Assembly (NCBI RefSeq): GCF_000204055.1
Contig: NW_006768781.1
Span: forward strand, 1,345,434-1,409,433
Length of the DNA stretch: 64,000 nt
DNA from: Melampsora larici-populina 98AG31
Lineage: Eukaryota > Basidiomycota > Pucciniomycetes > Pucciniales > Melampsoraceae
Reading direction: 5' to 3'
The translations under genes and the position numbers were made by a program. This document shows positions 33,754-45,495 of the stretch, piece after piece (within the stretch, counting starts at the first letter, position 1; every line of letters begins with the position of its first letter). The notes under the pieces are model-generated. The model was not told the DNA's origin, did no database searches, and worked only from the letters and a program-made list of their open reading frames with translations.

Positions 33754-34468
33754 AAGATGGGGTTTTCTCGGGTGCAACTTAAGGTGTTGGGGTAAATTAC
33801 TTCCCTGTAAAGTTTGGAAATGGAGTTGAAGACCCCGGGGTGTTTAGAATGATCATTTTCTAATTAATTAGCTGGGAGATCTGTTATTGAACTTTAATTC
33901 CTTGTACAACAAGTGAATAGATGGTCCGAGAGAGTGTGAGATGAAGGTAATTTAAAGTTGCTTCTAAAATTGAACACCCGAAATCTAAATTGTTGTTAAT
34001 TGGAGCACCTTAATTAAAGTTTAATGTAAGATCTATGGTAGATCAGTTTGAGGTTGGGGAACCTTAACCGAATAGAGTGCTGGAGATAGAAGATCTTTTA
34101 AAGGCACGTAGGTTAGAGGGATGGGGACTTCGCTAGGCTCACGGCTCTGCCCTCCGTGAGTTTAGGGGAAGAGAAGTCCCATAGGTCAATTACAATCGCC
34201 ATGGGAGGGGTACCCAGGATAAGAGGAATATTTCCTCGTGACTATGCCTGGGTCCCCCTACCAGGGCCCTCCCCACACCCCCGTAAGTAATATGGTAAGT
34301 ATAAGTAGAGTTATAAGTTACTTATTGTATGAAAGCGGAGGTCGTAATAAATCTTAGAGATGGATCTTCTGTAGATAATGATTATACTCAGTTAAGATTG
34401 AATAAGAAAATCAAAGGAGAAGGTTTGTAATCAAACCTTCTCACAAACTAGTTCATAGTGAACTTAAA
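33754..34468. other. 3' region of the DIRS element with strong stem-loops
   Basis: No open frame. At 34126-34180 a nested stem pairs GGGGACTTC with GAAGTCCC and, inside, CTCACGG with CCGTGAG. At about 34209-34260 TACCCAGG pairs with CCTGGGTC around a smaller GAGGAATATTTCCTC palindrome, and outer GGGAGGG pairs with CCCTCCC. These may be part of the terminal or internal complementary region used by DIRS elements to form circles; that role is inference. The right end of the element is not defined. Confidence 0.6.
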
Positions 34469-34834
34469 CTAATCTCCTCCTCGTAGGAATGGACGCATAT
34501 CATCTGGTAAGGGTGCTGTCTTCTTTGCTTTGGGAGCAGGCTGTTTCCTCTTGTTACAGGCAGGTTTGACATAGACAACTGAGGGGGTATCAGAGACATT
34601 ATTGGAATCATCTTCATCGACAGGATCAAAGATGGGATCATCGTCATTGACAGGGTCAGTAGGTGGTCCTTTCCGTTTCTTGGTTGATTTCTGAAGTTGA
34701 ACTTCGTGGTCAGACGTGATTGATATTCTTCAACGGCTATCTGGCGATGGTTGAACCATCCCTGGGCAGATGACTGGATTTCTAGTATGAGTTGTTTTGG
34801 AAGGGGTTTTAGACGCAAGTGAAGAGGACGGCAT
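34469..34834 (-). pseudogene. Short acidic/basic open frame broken by one TGA
   Basis: From ATG 34834 the minus strand reads 121 codons to TAG at 34471-34469 except for one TGA at 34732-34730. It encodes Ser/Thr/Pro-rich sequence, then an acidic part (DDDPIFDPVDEDDSNN) and a basic C-terminus (KRKQPAPKAKK). No family is recognised; composition resembles the N-terminal linker of rust hAT proteins, but no zinc finger follows. Probably a first-exon remnant. Confidence 0.4.
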
Positions 34835-35308
34835 ATTGATCAAAGTCAATGTTGGATAAGCAATGGAAAAACTGAAAGGATGTGATTGTAATGAGGATGA
34901 TGGTTGTGATATTAACTAATGATGTTAAAGAGAGAAGAGCTGATGTAAGTGAAAAATTAAAATGTAAATGAACTGAGGAAGGGGATGAAAGAAACACATA
35001 CTCTTTGTAAAGCACACAGGTGGTGGTATTTATGCCGTTCCACCCCTTTACCCCCTGGCTTGTGATGTTCTTGAACAATCCAAATCATATTGATTTGTCT
35101 TCTTTGGGATATTAGCGACGAACTTGTTGAGGATTGGGTGAGACGAGCACAAGAAACCTTTGCCCAATAAGGATTAGTGCGGAGAAAAAACCCGGGGCCG
35201 TTACACCGCTTCTTAGCAGTTCCGGGGCGCTAATGGTACGGATGTTAGCGGTCCAAAAAAATCCGAAAATCCTGGGTCTTGTTAGCTTAACTGTAAGCCC
35301 AGCAACAA
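34835..35308. other. Gap with GC-rich repeat-like patch
   Basis: No supported gene. The patch 35180-35400 is rich in GC with words such as AAACCCGGGGCCGTTAC and GCGTAACTGTCCCAGGGTT in roughly inverted arrangement, suggesting a decayed small element. Confidence 0.35.
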
Positions 35309-36034
35309 TTGCCCTGCTTCTTTGTAACTTTATGGGGCCATGGATCCGTTACGCCGCGCTCCGAAGCACGCAACAGAGGCGTAACTGTCCCAGGGTTGGC
35401 ACAAACAGGCCAATCTTTATCTCAATGGCGAAGGTCATTTCAGTACATCAAAGAGATGTATGTCATCTTTTTCACCCTCCAGGCGACCTCAGCTACTAAC
35501 TTTTTGATCCTTATGTACAAAGTTGCACTTGCAATTGATTATTGGGTTGACTTGCCTACAACCCTACAGACAAGTTTACTCAAGAAGTTTGCTATCAAAC
35601 TACTTGAGATTATAGCATATGCTGCAGGTGTTGAAAGCCTATTTTCAGCTATGTCAGCTACAAAGACAAAACAGCGAGCTGTGATGACCCTCACGAATCT
35701 CAAAATGATATTTCAAGTTCAACTTTCCAAAAGCAACAAGAACCCAAACAAGAAATCCAATTCAGTCAAAAATGATGCCAACAAAGAAATTGAAGTTATT
35801 GAAGACCCACAAGTAGAATCAACAGAGCTCTTCTCTGGTCAGATGATCTTGAAGAGTTTGAACAAGGAGTGGCCCAATTACAAGAGGAACCTATTCTGGT
35901 TGACCCCGCTTTAGAGGCTGATTCTCATGGTGGTTTCATCAGATCTCTGTTGGATCTGACTTTATTTGAGGTTCAAACATTTCATCATGTGGAGTCTCCA
36001 GGTGAAAGTACACCTGCTGTTGTGCTCCCGGAGC
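35309..36034 (+). pseudogene. C-terminal part of a second hAT-like transposase, left half (interrupted)
   Basis: The frame encodes MYKVALAIDYWVDLPTTLQ, then LLKKFAIKLLEIIAYAAGVE and SLFSAMSATKTKQRAVMTLT, which matches the C-terminal dimerisation region of hAT-type transposases (a W then AI.LL...SA.G.E..FS...). It is followed by Asn/Lys-rich and acidic linkers. A one-base frameshift near 35835 moves the reading into the frame DDLEEFEQGVAQLQEEPILV that reaches 36034. There the hAT element at 36035-42530 begins; the same reading frame resumes at 42538. The N-terminal domains are not present to the left, so it was already truncated. Confidence 0.65.
36028..36034. repeat. Target-site duplication CCGGAGC, left copy
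   Basis: CCGGAGC at 36028-36034 directly abuts the left terminal repeat and is repeated at 42531-42537 after the right one. hAT elements make 8-bp duplications; seven bases match and the eighth (C versus G) does not, consistent with a later mutation. Confidence 0.88.
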
Positions 36035-36652
36035 CAAGCCTGGCTCGCAGCGCAGGAGAAAACGCGCAGCCCGGGGCTGCGCAGCGCGGAGCGCGGAGCG
36101 CTGCCCCGTAGCCACCCGGGGGTCAAAACCCTCGCGCGCAGCGCCTCTCGCTGGGGCTGACACGGGGCTTTTTTTCAAGCAGCGCTGCCCGGTGCCAGAG
36201 CCGGGTCAGCCACCAATACCGCTAATCATATGCCCTCGCTCACTGACCAAATACCGCCACACCATAACCACCCTCCACCACGATCTCAATACCACCCTCC
36301 ACCACGATCTCATCTCATTCAAATCACCATCACTCAAGCCATCCTCCACTTCGAGTTGTATTGATATCATATTGATATCGATCGATATGATATCAATACC
36401 GGTTGGAAGCATGGTCCGATCACCTTCAGGACCTCGATTCAAGTTGAAAAGGTAAGTCTTTTCACTTTTCTTCCTCTTCCTCATCGATCACCAAGATTTT
36501 GATCCATCCAATTTCTAATTATCTGCTCTACATTCTTTCCTACTATTTCCTTCAATTCAAGTCCATCACCACTCAATCAAATCACTTTAACCGTCACATC
36601 CTTATCATCCCGTTCTTATAAATCGTTAGATATCTTACTATCCAAATCTGTC

Positions 36653-39600
36653 ATGTTGAACAAGCAACCAACACTCGATTCTTTTGTCGCTTCTGGATAC
36701 GAGACCGACGACTCGTGTGCCCCCCCTCGTCGATCTTCTCGCATAGTCACCCCAGCCAGACGTCCCGCTGGGATGATCACTCCTAGTTCCGACTCTCGAC
36801 GGGCCCTAGACTTCAATGGTGGCGTTCGAGATGTCAGGGACGGACATGTCCATCGACGCCGCGAACAATTGGACTCTTTACCTGGTAATGAGTTGACTCG
36901 TGAACCAATTAGATGTTGATCGAAGGTTTTTTTGGGTCCTTTGGCTACCGTAAGCACTTCATTTCAATTTACAATCTTTATTTCTTTCCACATTTCTTTC
37001 CACATTTTTAACCTTTCTTTTTTAAATCTCTTTTTCTTGATTAGGCACCTAGTCAATCTAATCAAGGACGTCGTGGCCGCGAACGATCAGCCTCATTACC
37101 AGGTGATGATGTCACTCGCGATACAGTCAGAGTTCGATCAAAGACTGTATCGCGTCCTTCAAGTTCAGCAACCGTAAGTTACTCACCACTCTTCATTTCG
37201 ATTTAAAATCGTTTTTTTGCTTGTCACCTTTTTTAATTTATGTCTTTAATACTTTGGCTTTCATTTTATTCGATTAGGCACGCAGTACCTCTACTCAAGA
37301 ACGTACTAGCTTAGTGAGAGCTGCCGGTGCGAACCTGATTTCTTCAAGGGTATCGCCAATCGAAGCAAATGTTGAGGTAAGTGGACTGTGATACATGTTT
37401 CATCAATGACATATCACAAGGTAACACGATTTGTGAATCTGCCTGTGGATAGGTTCCATCGGGCCCTCCTTCTGTGGACTTTGCTCAAGATTCCGACGAA
37501 GAGAACCAGCGGATCCGGAAGAGAAAGAGGAATCAGGAGGAAACTGAAGAATTTGATTCCCCATATGATTACTATGGGGCGCCTTTTCATTGTCCAGTTA
37601 AAAAGGACGTGGGTTTTTTTATATTTCAACTTTCATTTTAATCTATATCTCATCACTCAGAGCTGATATGAACGAATTTTGTAGCCACTTGATGGACCAC
37701 CACTATCATGGCCTTGTAAGTATTGTAAAAAGGATGTTTGAGTTAGCGCAAGCTCGCGAAGATCCAACCTCAAGGCGCATCGAGATGGTAACAAGGCACT
37801 GGGTAAGTCTGGAGCTGGTTGCCCACGTCGTCAGCAAGCTATCCAGGAAGGTTGCAAGCTACCTCCCTCCGAAGACAAATTACGGGCCGAAAGGCGCAGG
37901 CAAAATCATCAGTCGTCCCTCACTACCTTTGTCGACTCGCCACCCCCTTTCTCAAACAAGACCCTCAATCAATTACTTGCAGTGTGGCAAGTTACTCATG
38001 CTTTACCCTTCAAACGGATCGAAGACCCTATCCTCAAATCAATCATCTACTGGCTTTGCCCAGAGGCCCGCGTGTTTGGTCGAAAATGGTCCGCTGATGA
38101 GGCTAAACATCTGTATGTCTCATTGCGTGATCAGGTTATAGAAAAGGAGCTCAAGGTTTGTTTTTCTTTCCTCAATCTTCAAACATTTATTTCATCAAAT
38201 TGTTTATCTGACACTTGGGTTTCATCTCGATGCTTTACAGGAACTAGATAGCAAATTTTGTTTGATTCAAGACGTCTGGACCGTCAAGGGAAATTTACAC
38301 GCCTTTATCGGAGCTTCAGTTGCGTACATCAAGAAAGACTGGACGTACGTGGTTAGGCATCTAAGTTTGAAGGTTGTAGTATGGCATCACCAGGGGCACT
38401 TACTCGCGGAGCCAATGGTGGCCATATTGAAGAAGAAGAATCTCTATCAAAAGATGAGTTCTTCCTTTGTGATTTCATTTCATTTTTCTTCGTTTTGACT
38501 TGTCTTTTCTTTGCTATTTCATGCTAACATTAAATTTTTGATTTTACATGCTTGCTAGTGTTTCAGATTCTGGAAGTAACAACTTCACCATGGCCCGCGA
38601 GATGCAGCGACAGCTCCGGGAAGAAGGTCATAAGTCCGACCATATCTTGCAGTGGGAGCCAAAGTCGATGTTGATTAGGTGTTTCTGCCACAAAATGGGT
38701 TTGATTGTCAAAGCAGGTATCGATGCACTCGGAATGAAACCGCGAAGAGTTCGACACGACACCTTAGGTAGATTCCCGCCTGTCGGAGTGATGGCTGTAA
38801 TTGACGAGGAAGATGAGGAAGTAGTGGAAGAGACTGAGCCTTCTGGGTCCATCAGTGCTGAAACTGATGATGATGAGGGCGATGATGATGACATCATTAG
38901 TAATCACAGTAGTGATTCAAATAAGTCCAAAGCTGCCTCCAATCAAGAGACCGATTTCGAAGACTTCGAACAACAAGACGAACCACAAACCTACAAAAAC
39001 CGGAAGGCTGCTTATCTTCTTGGCGATACTTACATGAAACAACTCACCAATGATGTAAGTTGATTTTTTTGTCTCATTCAAATGTCTCTGACCAATGTTT
39101 CTGACTTATGTTTGTATCTTTATGTTATTCAGATGGACACCGTCAATAAAAAACTGACCCGGTCAAGTGGTCACCGGGCAGATTTCAACCGACACCGAGC
39201 AAGAGCGAACGTCCAGCTTAAGGCAAACAAGCTACCAGCTCTCAAGGCCCTGTTATCAGGACACGGGATCCGATGGGGTATAAGAGCTGAGCGCTGGGAA
39301 AGGATGTGGGCTTGTCGCGATGTGAGTCCTAATTTTATTTCATTAGTTTTAATTTCATTTTGATTCATTTAAACATCAATTTGATTCACGTCCTGTTTGA
39401 TTCATGATCAGCTCATTGATCAAGTCATGAAGGACGATCTAACTGAAGTACATGCTAAGAGACGTCACCCCAAGAAGAATGGCAAGAAAGGTGGGTATTT
39501 TGAGGAGGTAGTGTTCTCTGTGGCAGATTGGCAAGCTATGAGGGACTTATTGGACATACTCACGGTAAGCGTTTCTTTTCTTTCATTACCCTTGTTAGAA

Positions 39601-42115
39601 ATATAATTTATATTGTTTCTTTCTTACTACCTCGTTTGTTTTTTTTCCTTTCCAACAACTATCCAGCCATACAAGTACCTAACTCGAGACATGGAAGGAG
39701 ATAAACCTACAGGATGTATGGTCTTGGTAAAGTATGGCCAGCTCAAGGCCTCCATGGAGGAACGTTGTGGTAATCAAAATATGAGACCAATCAAAAAATC
39801 AAAAAAAATCGAATTTTGAATTACATCAATTATATTACATATAGTTTAATATTTACATCATTTTATCATTCAAACAAACTTATCAAGATAAGTATAAACT
39901 ATTAACAAACAGATTACAAAAAGAAAGAAAGAAAAAAACATAAGAAAAACTCGAAAATAGAGGTATACAGGTTGGAAATGGTTTTTAGGGTAGTAATATT
40001 AGGTTTATGGGTTTAGTAGGGTTGGAATACGAAAGAGGAGCATTGTTTTAGTCAGCAACCACTTTAATCTTGGTGGTTGATAAGAGAAAATAGAAGTTAT
40101 TAAGGAAATGGGAAAAAGTCGAAATTGGTAAACAAGGGTTAGGCGTGTAGTTTACATATGTAATGGTGGTAGTGATGGAATTTAAGGTTGCCAAGAGGAT
40201 TTTCCGGGATTTTTAAGGTTATAGAAGATGATGTCATATTACATGAGCAAGGAAAAGGGAGTAGCAGCTGTGAAAAGTGAAGAAAATAGGTGAAAATCGT
40301 CGAAAATGGAGGTTTTCAGCTAATTACATATGTCGAATGACGTCAGAATAAGTTGGTAGATGGCTCATTCAACGCAGAAGAGTGGATTACATAATGTACA
40401 ACCTTTGAATCATTAGTAACGGAGGTGTATGTAAAAAGTTATAAGGGAAATAAGAAATTGGTGTGAATCTCGAATTTACAGTCACAAGACACATGTAACA
40501 CCAAAAACCTTAACTTCACAACTCAATATCTTACTCATCACTCATCAGAAGTAGGTCTTATAGGTGTCAGAAATGATCAGTAACACGTGGGCTACAAGAT
40601 GCACTTTAGTAATCAAAAATTGGAGCACATCTGAAAAAATTTGTAATCTCAAAAATTGGGTTTCAGCTAGTTTACAAGGAAAAAATCACCTGTATTCATC
40701 TTAAGAAGTGCTGTGCATTACATCATTGCGTCATTGATCACTTTTGGCTGTGAAAATTACATCATACATTAGTAACAAGATCATTACATTGCGTCATTAC
40801 ATGGTTTTTAGGGTTATTTAGGCGGATTTGATTGGTTTTTGAGGCTGTTGATTGTTGTAAAGATTGTTACATGTGGATATAAGTACTCCTTGATGATTTT
40901 GGGATTGTAGCGCCCTTTTCTGCATCTTATACCTTTGTTGTAGTGTTATAAATCATCATTTATTTACTATATTTGTACTAAGATCACTTAAATCCGCCCC
41001 TTCAAAAGCAAGGAGAAATTTATTTACGTGTGTTAAAGACTACAAGTCTAATTGGGAATAATACTTACAACAGTATTGCTAGTAATAAACATAGTGTGTG
41101 ACTTTTTTGCGCTTAAAATCTGGGAATAATACTTAACAACAGTATTGCTTTATTTCTCTGGTGCCTTTTATCCTTTTCTCTGTTATCACAAAGTGGTCAG
41201 CAAGTGCCCTTGTGCTGGTTTCTTTGAAGAAGGCAGTCTTTAGGCAACTTCTACTATATTACACGTAGTAGATTATCCCTTCTTAGGTGTTGTAAAGCTC
41301 TTGTTGAGCTTTAAATACTACAACGGTTGAAGTCGATGCACCAAAACGATCCGCTTTACCCAATGGTCAATATCATGATAGACAAGATTATCATGTACCT
41401 GAATGAGGCACTTGAGTGTGATACATTAATTCTAGCAGCTGTCTTCCACCCTGGTCTAAGGGTGAAGTATTTCTCTCATGCGTTTGGAATGGGTGGTGTA
41501 GGAAACAACCGAGCCAAAGATTTACTTAGATCAGTTTTCATCAAGAATTGTGACGAACTGGATCTCCAGGATGAACCAGTCACCAACACTTCAGAATCTG
41601 AATCCCCAACTAAGGATCGATTTGCCATTGGTAACGATACTTTCCCACAATTCTACAACAATGCCGTGGCCTCAAGTGAACTCGACGAGCTTGATCGATA
41701 CCTTCAAGGTATTGATCCAATGGTCACTCCTGATGTGAACAATCCAAAATATGTGTTGGATTGGTGGAATGTAAGTTGCTCAGTTGTCATGTTTTATACC
41801 TGATCACCCTACTGACCTTCTTCGAATCTCTAGGCAAACTCTGGAAAATACCCGATCTTATCGGTATTGGCTAGGGATTATCTTTCAACCCCTGCAGCAT
41901 CTGCTGCACCCGAACGATCATTTTCGATTGCTGGTCAAGTTTGTACAGCAGACCGAGGCGGCCTTTTACCTTGCACGATCGAGATGACGGTCAGCAGTCA
42001 AATATGGACCTTAGAAAATGTACCTTTGATTGGTGATTTTGTTGGAGTTGGTAATGTGATCAAGTACGCCAAAAAGATGGTTCAAAAGAAGACCCGCAAC
42101 TCTTATAGTAATTAG
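36653..42115 (+). pseudogene. hAT transposase, multi-exon, two TGA codons and an insertion
   Basis: Exons 36653-36949, 37045-37173, 37278-37376, 37453-37608 and 37685-38155 join in phase, followed by exons around 38242-38455, 38560-39055, 39133-39320, 39412-39564, 39665-41772 (interrupted) and 41835-42115. Domains in order: Ser-rich linker; BED finger WPCKYCKKDV...RSNLKAHRDG (about 37715); DVWTVKGNLHAFIGASVA with the first catalytic Asp; DSGSNNFTMAREMQ; acidic linker; RANVQLKANKLPALKALLSG; KPTGCMVLVKYGQLKASM; and the dimerisation block ILSVLARDYLSTPAASAAPE ... CTADRGGLL, ending TAG 42113-42115. TGA codons at 36917-36919 and 37739-37741 (inside the zinc finger) break it. The tail of exon 1 is a diverged copy of exon 2. 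Confidence 0.85.
39765..41321. mobile_element. 1.56-kb insertion inside the hAT transposase, possible solo LTR
   Basis: The transposase exon stops matching after GAGGAACG and resumes at GTTGAAGTCG; the intervening block is bounded by AACG at 39761-39764 and 41322-41325, and its ends TTGTGG...CTAC leave the transposase frame intact when the block and one AACG are disregarded. It has no open frame of note. TGTGG/CTACA near the ends and length suggest a solo LTR, but the duplication is only four clear bases. A 30-base motif (GGGAATAATACTTA..ACAGTATTGCT) occurs twice, near 41055 and 41122. Confidence 0.75.
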
Positions 42116-42537
42116 TTATAACTTCATTTCACCTTCAAGTTTACCTTATTTTTACCGTTTCTTTACAGTCATTACATTCTATGTTTCCTTTCCTTTTATT
42201 GTTTCTGTCTCAATTTTTTTTTCTATTCTCCTTTCGTAACGGTCTTTACACGTTCAAAACTTATTTTATCTTTTCATTACGGTCTTTACAACATACTTTT
42301 ATTGTTTTTTTTTCTCTTTTTCAACTGGTTGAGAAAATTAAAAAAAAAACATTATTTTTTGGCTTGCAGCGCAGGGAAACGCTGCGATAAGAAGCAGCGT
42401 TTCGAGCTATTATTTTGCCAAAAAAAAGGCCCCGCTGCCACTGACACTACCCAGGATTGGGCCTCCTGAAAGGCGCAGCGCTGCCAGTTTGAAGGCTCTC
42501 AGCGCTGCGCAGCGCTGCGAGCCAGGCTTGCCGGAGC

Positions 42538-42617
42538 GTGGAACCCCGATCAAGTCACATTTGACTGATCGTAATGCTGAAATACAAATTTTTGACTCTT
42601 TTTTTTTTGCACTGTGA
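42538..42617 (+). pseudogene. C-terminal part of the second hAT-like gene, right half
   Basis: After the right CCGGAGC the frame reads RGTPIKSHLTDRNAEIQIFD and ends at TGA 42615-42617. It is in the same frame as the left half that ends at 36034 once the 6.5-kb element and one target copy are set aside, so this is the displaced 3' end of the host coding region. Confidence 0.65.
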
Positions 42618-42671
42618 GAGGCCGCGCTCAACGCGCCAGTGGCGCCTAGACGCACCCAATTTTCAGAAAAC

Positions 42672-43455
42672 ATGCTATGGTGCGCCCATTGTTCAAAGGC
42701 CCGCGCCGCCATCCTGACACCTACTGTGCCACACGTGGTTTCAAGCTTTTTGTTTGTACTTAACGGGCCCACTCCCAAGCCAATCACCACATCACAGCTA
42801 AGCCAGCATTGCACTGATTTCAAAGGCCGTCCTGCAGCATCACAGCCGCAAACCAGTGCCCCTTTGTACGCTCCCATCCCCACTTCACCGCGCCTCCCAA
42901 CGCCAGGACCATACAATGGTTTCCCTGTATCACAAAACATGTAGGTGTTCTGAACAAAACATACCTTGTTGACATGCTAACAATATCTGCAATTCTTCAA
43001 TTGTTAGGCCTCCCGCTCCATTCCTCACGTCCGCCGTGTTGCCCCCAAACTACTCCCAACTCACAGTTCCGAGCGCTCCGGTCGCATCTACCTCCTTGCC
43101 TCCAAACAATCCACAACCTACAGTTCTGGGCGCACCCACAGCTTCTACCTTGGAAGCAATTGTCCGTAACCCATCCAATACATTGGTTGACAACAAACCC
43201 ACCAAGATCGGTGAAGATATGGCCAAGATGCTCACTTCTGTGGAAAGCATGTTTACAAAGAAACAGAAAAACTTCCAAGCCCTTTTCAGGGAAATCTATG
43301 GCCTCCACAACAACTGCCACAAGACAAACAACACCCTCTACCTCAATCGCGGCACTCCCGCCAAAACCAAAGAAATTTTGGCACAGATCCTTGCTTTTTG
43401 CAATGAACTTGGTGGCTTCTTTGCTAGTGACAAACAAAAGAAACAGTGTAGATAA
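42672..43455 (+). CDS. Uncharacterised two-exon protein, ~238 aa
   Basis: Exons 42672-42940 and 43008-43455 join in phase across a GTAGGT...GTTAG intron. I do not recognise the family. The first half is Pro/Thr/Ser-rich (PRLPTPGPYNGFPVSQN) and the second includes two similar proline motifs (LPPNYSQLTVPSAP, LPPNNPQPTVLGAP) followed by a helical C-terminus (KIGEDMAKMLTSVESMFTKK ... EILAQILAFCNELGGFFAS). The start is the first ATG in frame; the frame is open further upstream to 42618. It follows the disrupted hAT-like gene directly and could be an accessory ORF of a transposon, or a host gene. No lesion seen. Confidence 0.55.
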
Positions 43456-43607
43456 CCTTCTTGCCGCATCCAGAGTCTAGACTGACCAATTGCCTCTCTC
43501 ATTTTCATTGTTCCAATAACTCATTTTTTGTACATGTATCATCACTTCTCATGACTCATTCCACATCTCAGTTTCTGCTTTTTTCCATTTTGTGTAAATT
43601 TTCATTT

Positions 43608-43764
43608 NNNNNNNNNNNNNNNNNNNNNNNNNNNNNNNNNNNNNNNNNNNNNNNNNNNNNNNNNNNNNNNNNNNNNNNNNNNNNNNNNNNNNNNNNNNNN
43701 NNNNNNNNNNNNNNNNNNNNNNNNNNNNNNNNNNNNNNNNNNNNNNNNNNNNNNNNNNNNNNNN
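43608..43764. other. Assembly gap, 157 N
   Basis: Run of N. Any open frame crossing it is artificial. Confidence 1.
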
Positions 43765-45495
43765 CTTCGCAGGAAAGGATGAACAATTTGCATCCGTGGA
43801 TTTGAGAAGAGTAAATTCCATCCGGGTTTATGTAGCAAGTTGCTATTTCTGTGGATATGACAGTGTGGCTCATATTTGCGGAGCTATTACAGCCGTGGGT
43901 TTTCTCATATCACATTTGGAAAGTGCTGTGTTGCCGGACATCAATGCACCATGTTTTGTGTGGGTCAAATAATGGAATGTGGATTTCTGTTGTTCAAAAT
44001 ATTATCAAATCAAGAGAAACATATCAAATTCATCACACAGGATGATTGCAAATCATAACAACAATCAGAACATAAAATCAAATGATTTGATAAGCAACAA
44101 GGACATCATAGTTTGTCATGGCTCACCAATCAACTTATGATTGGTTTCACATAACCCACACCAATTGCTTTGCGGCAAGACCTCACATAACTCTAATTGT
44201 CCATTCTGCTAATGAAACTCCCATAACCCTCTTCAATCAAGTTAGGAACTCAACATCTTGACTGTTTTTGCGATTTTTTTATTGATTCAGTGAGTTTTGA
44301 TTTCAATGTGGCGCTTTGATGCTGCAAAGGAAACTTAAGTCTCTACCTTATGTTGTATCTTCTTGTAGAAATGTCTCCGCCAACCAAGCTGCCACTACCA
44401 CTCAAAGCCTTATCCGCAATAAGCACCAGCTCTGCTAACCGGGCTAGAATGGTCACCAACACTGTGAATTTAGTTAGCCACCTCCTCAATCAACCACCTC
44501 CTAATGGGCCATGCAAAGGTGGAGGATCACTTCCGGGCAAAGCACCCAATGTTGACCGAGGTCATATCAAGGCTCACAAACATATTTGGGCCAACCACTT
44601 TGCCAATCCGCCCAAATAGAATGAACAGCTCTTTTGTTGATGTTTCTGCATGGGACACAACCTGTTAAGTTAGGATGAGCTAGCATACAAGACTGTTATA
44701 ACCATGTGAGAAAAAGTATGGAACATGATCTAGTGGAGCATTAAGTGAATTCCAGTGTTCTTTGTTTACAATAATCTTTTGATCATATCTAGCTTACAAT
44801 TCCTTTTCTGTATCTATTTACCTTTGTCAACTTGTTGGTAAGTGTTTCATCTTGCTATGGTTCAATGGTTTGATTCTGAAGATGAGTTCACAGCTTAATG
44901 AATATTCTGTTACTTCAAGTTTTTTTTTCATTTCATTTGTTATGAGTTTCTGAAAGTATAACTCATATTGAAGCATGTGATACTACACAGTGGTTGGGGG
45001 CCAGGGTACATGTATATATACAAGGACTCCTCTACCATTTCAAGCCTATATATAACAATATATAGGCTTCAACTGGCTTCACATGACTCAAAGTTTTAGG
45101 AATTGGATATGAAATTCATCATGGAGTTGATTCTATAAAGGCTTGCATCTCTATCCATTTACCTTGAGTATCAATTCAAGTTTGTTGGTTCAAGTCTCTT
45201 TTGGTGGGCCAGCCTTGAAGATCTAAATCAGAGGTCACAGTGACCTAGGGGTTGAGTGACAATCCAGATTTTTTGATTGTGGACTCTTCTGCTCGACTCT
45301 CTCAGCAGGCTAAACACTTATGATTGTGATGAACTATTGGAACAGACTTGTATATCCAGATCCTTAAATGTTTGCCTTTTTGAGAACAATAACAATACAA
45401 TTGTAGGAGTTTCCTGTTGTGGTTAAGATTTATGTGTTTCGATTTGAAGCTGTGAAGCGTGGTATAAGTAATGCTCGGAAATCAGTATGACACAG
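43765..45495. other. Gap with one small possible exon
   Basis: Mostly AT-rich without recognised genes. An open frame from ATG 44371 to 44619 (+) encodes 82 residues (MSPPTKLPLPLKALSAISTS, ending HIWANHFANPPK) and follows a splice-acceptor-like TCTTCTTGTAG, so it may be a terminal exon of an unidentified gene. A short inverted repeat CCTATATATAACAATATATAGG lies near 45044. Confidence 0.35.

Larger units (their letters stand above)
36035..42530 (+). mobile_element. hAT transposon, 6.5 kb, with exact 19-bp TIRs and TSD
   Basis: The left end CAAGCCTGGCTCGCAGCGC (36035-36053) is perfectly matched in inverted orientation at 42512-42530. Inside both ends are dense GCGCTGC/GCAGCGC words, typical of subterminal transposase-binding repeats. 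A 7-bp direct repeat CCGGAGC flanks it. It carries a spliced hAT transposase (36653-42115) and is itself interrupted by a 1.56-kb insertion at 39765-41321. The element sits inside the coding region of another hAT-like gene. Two nonsense codons and the insertion show this copy is not autonomous. Confidence 0.93.

Noticed and set aside
42639..42671. GTG start for the two-exon gene at 42.7 kb
   Set aside because: Fungal genes start at ATG; the first in-frame ATG is at 42672.
43461..43873. Open frames of 78-114 residues around 43.6-43.8 kb
   Set aside because: They consist mostly of untranslated N from the 157-base assembly gap.
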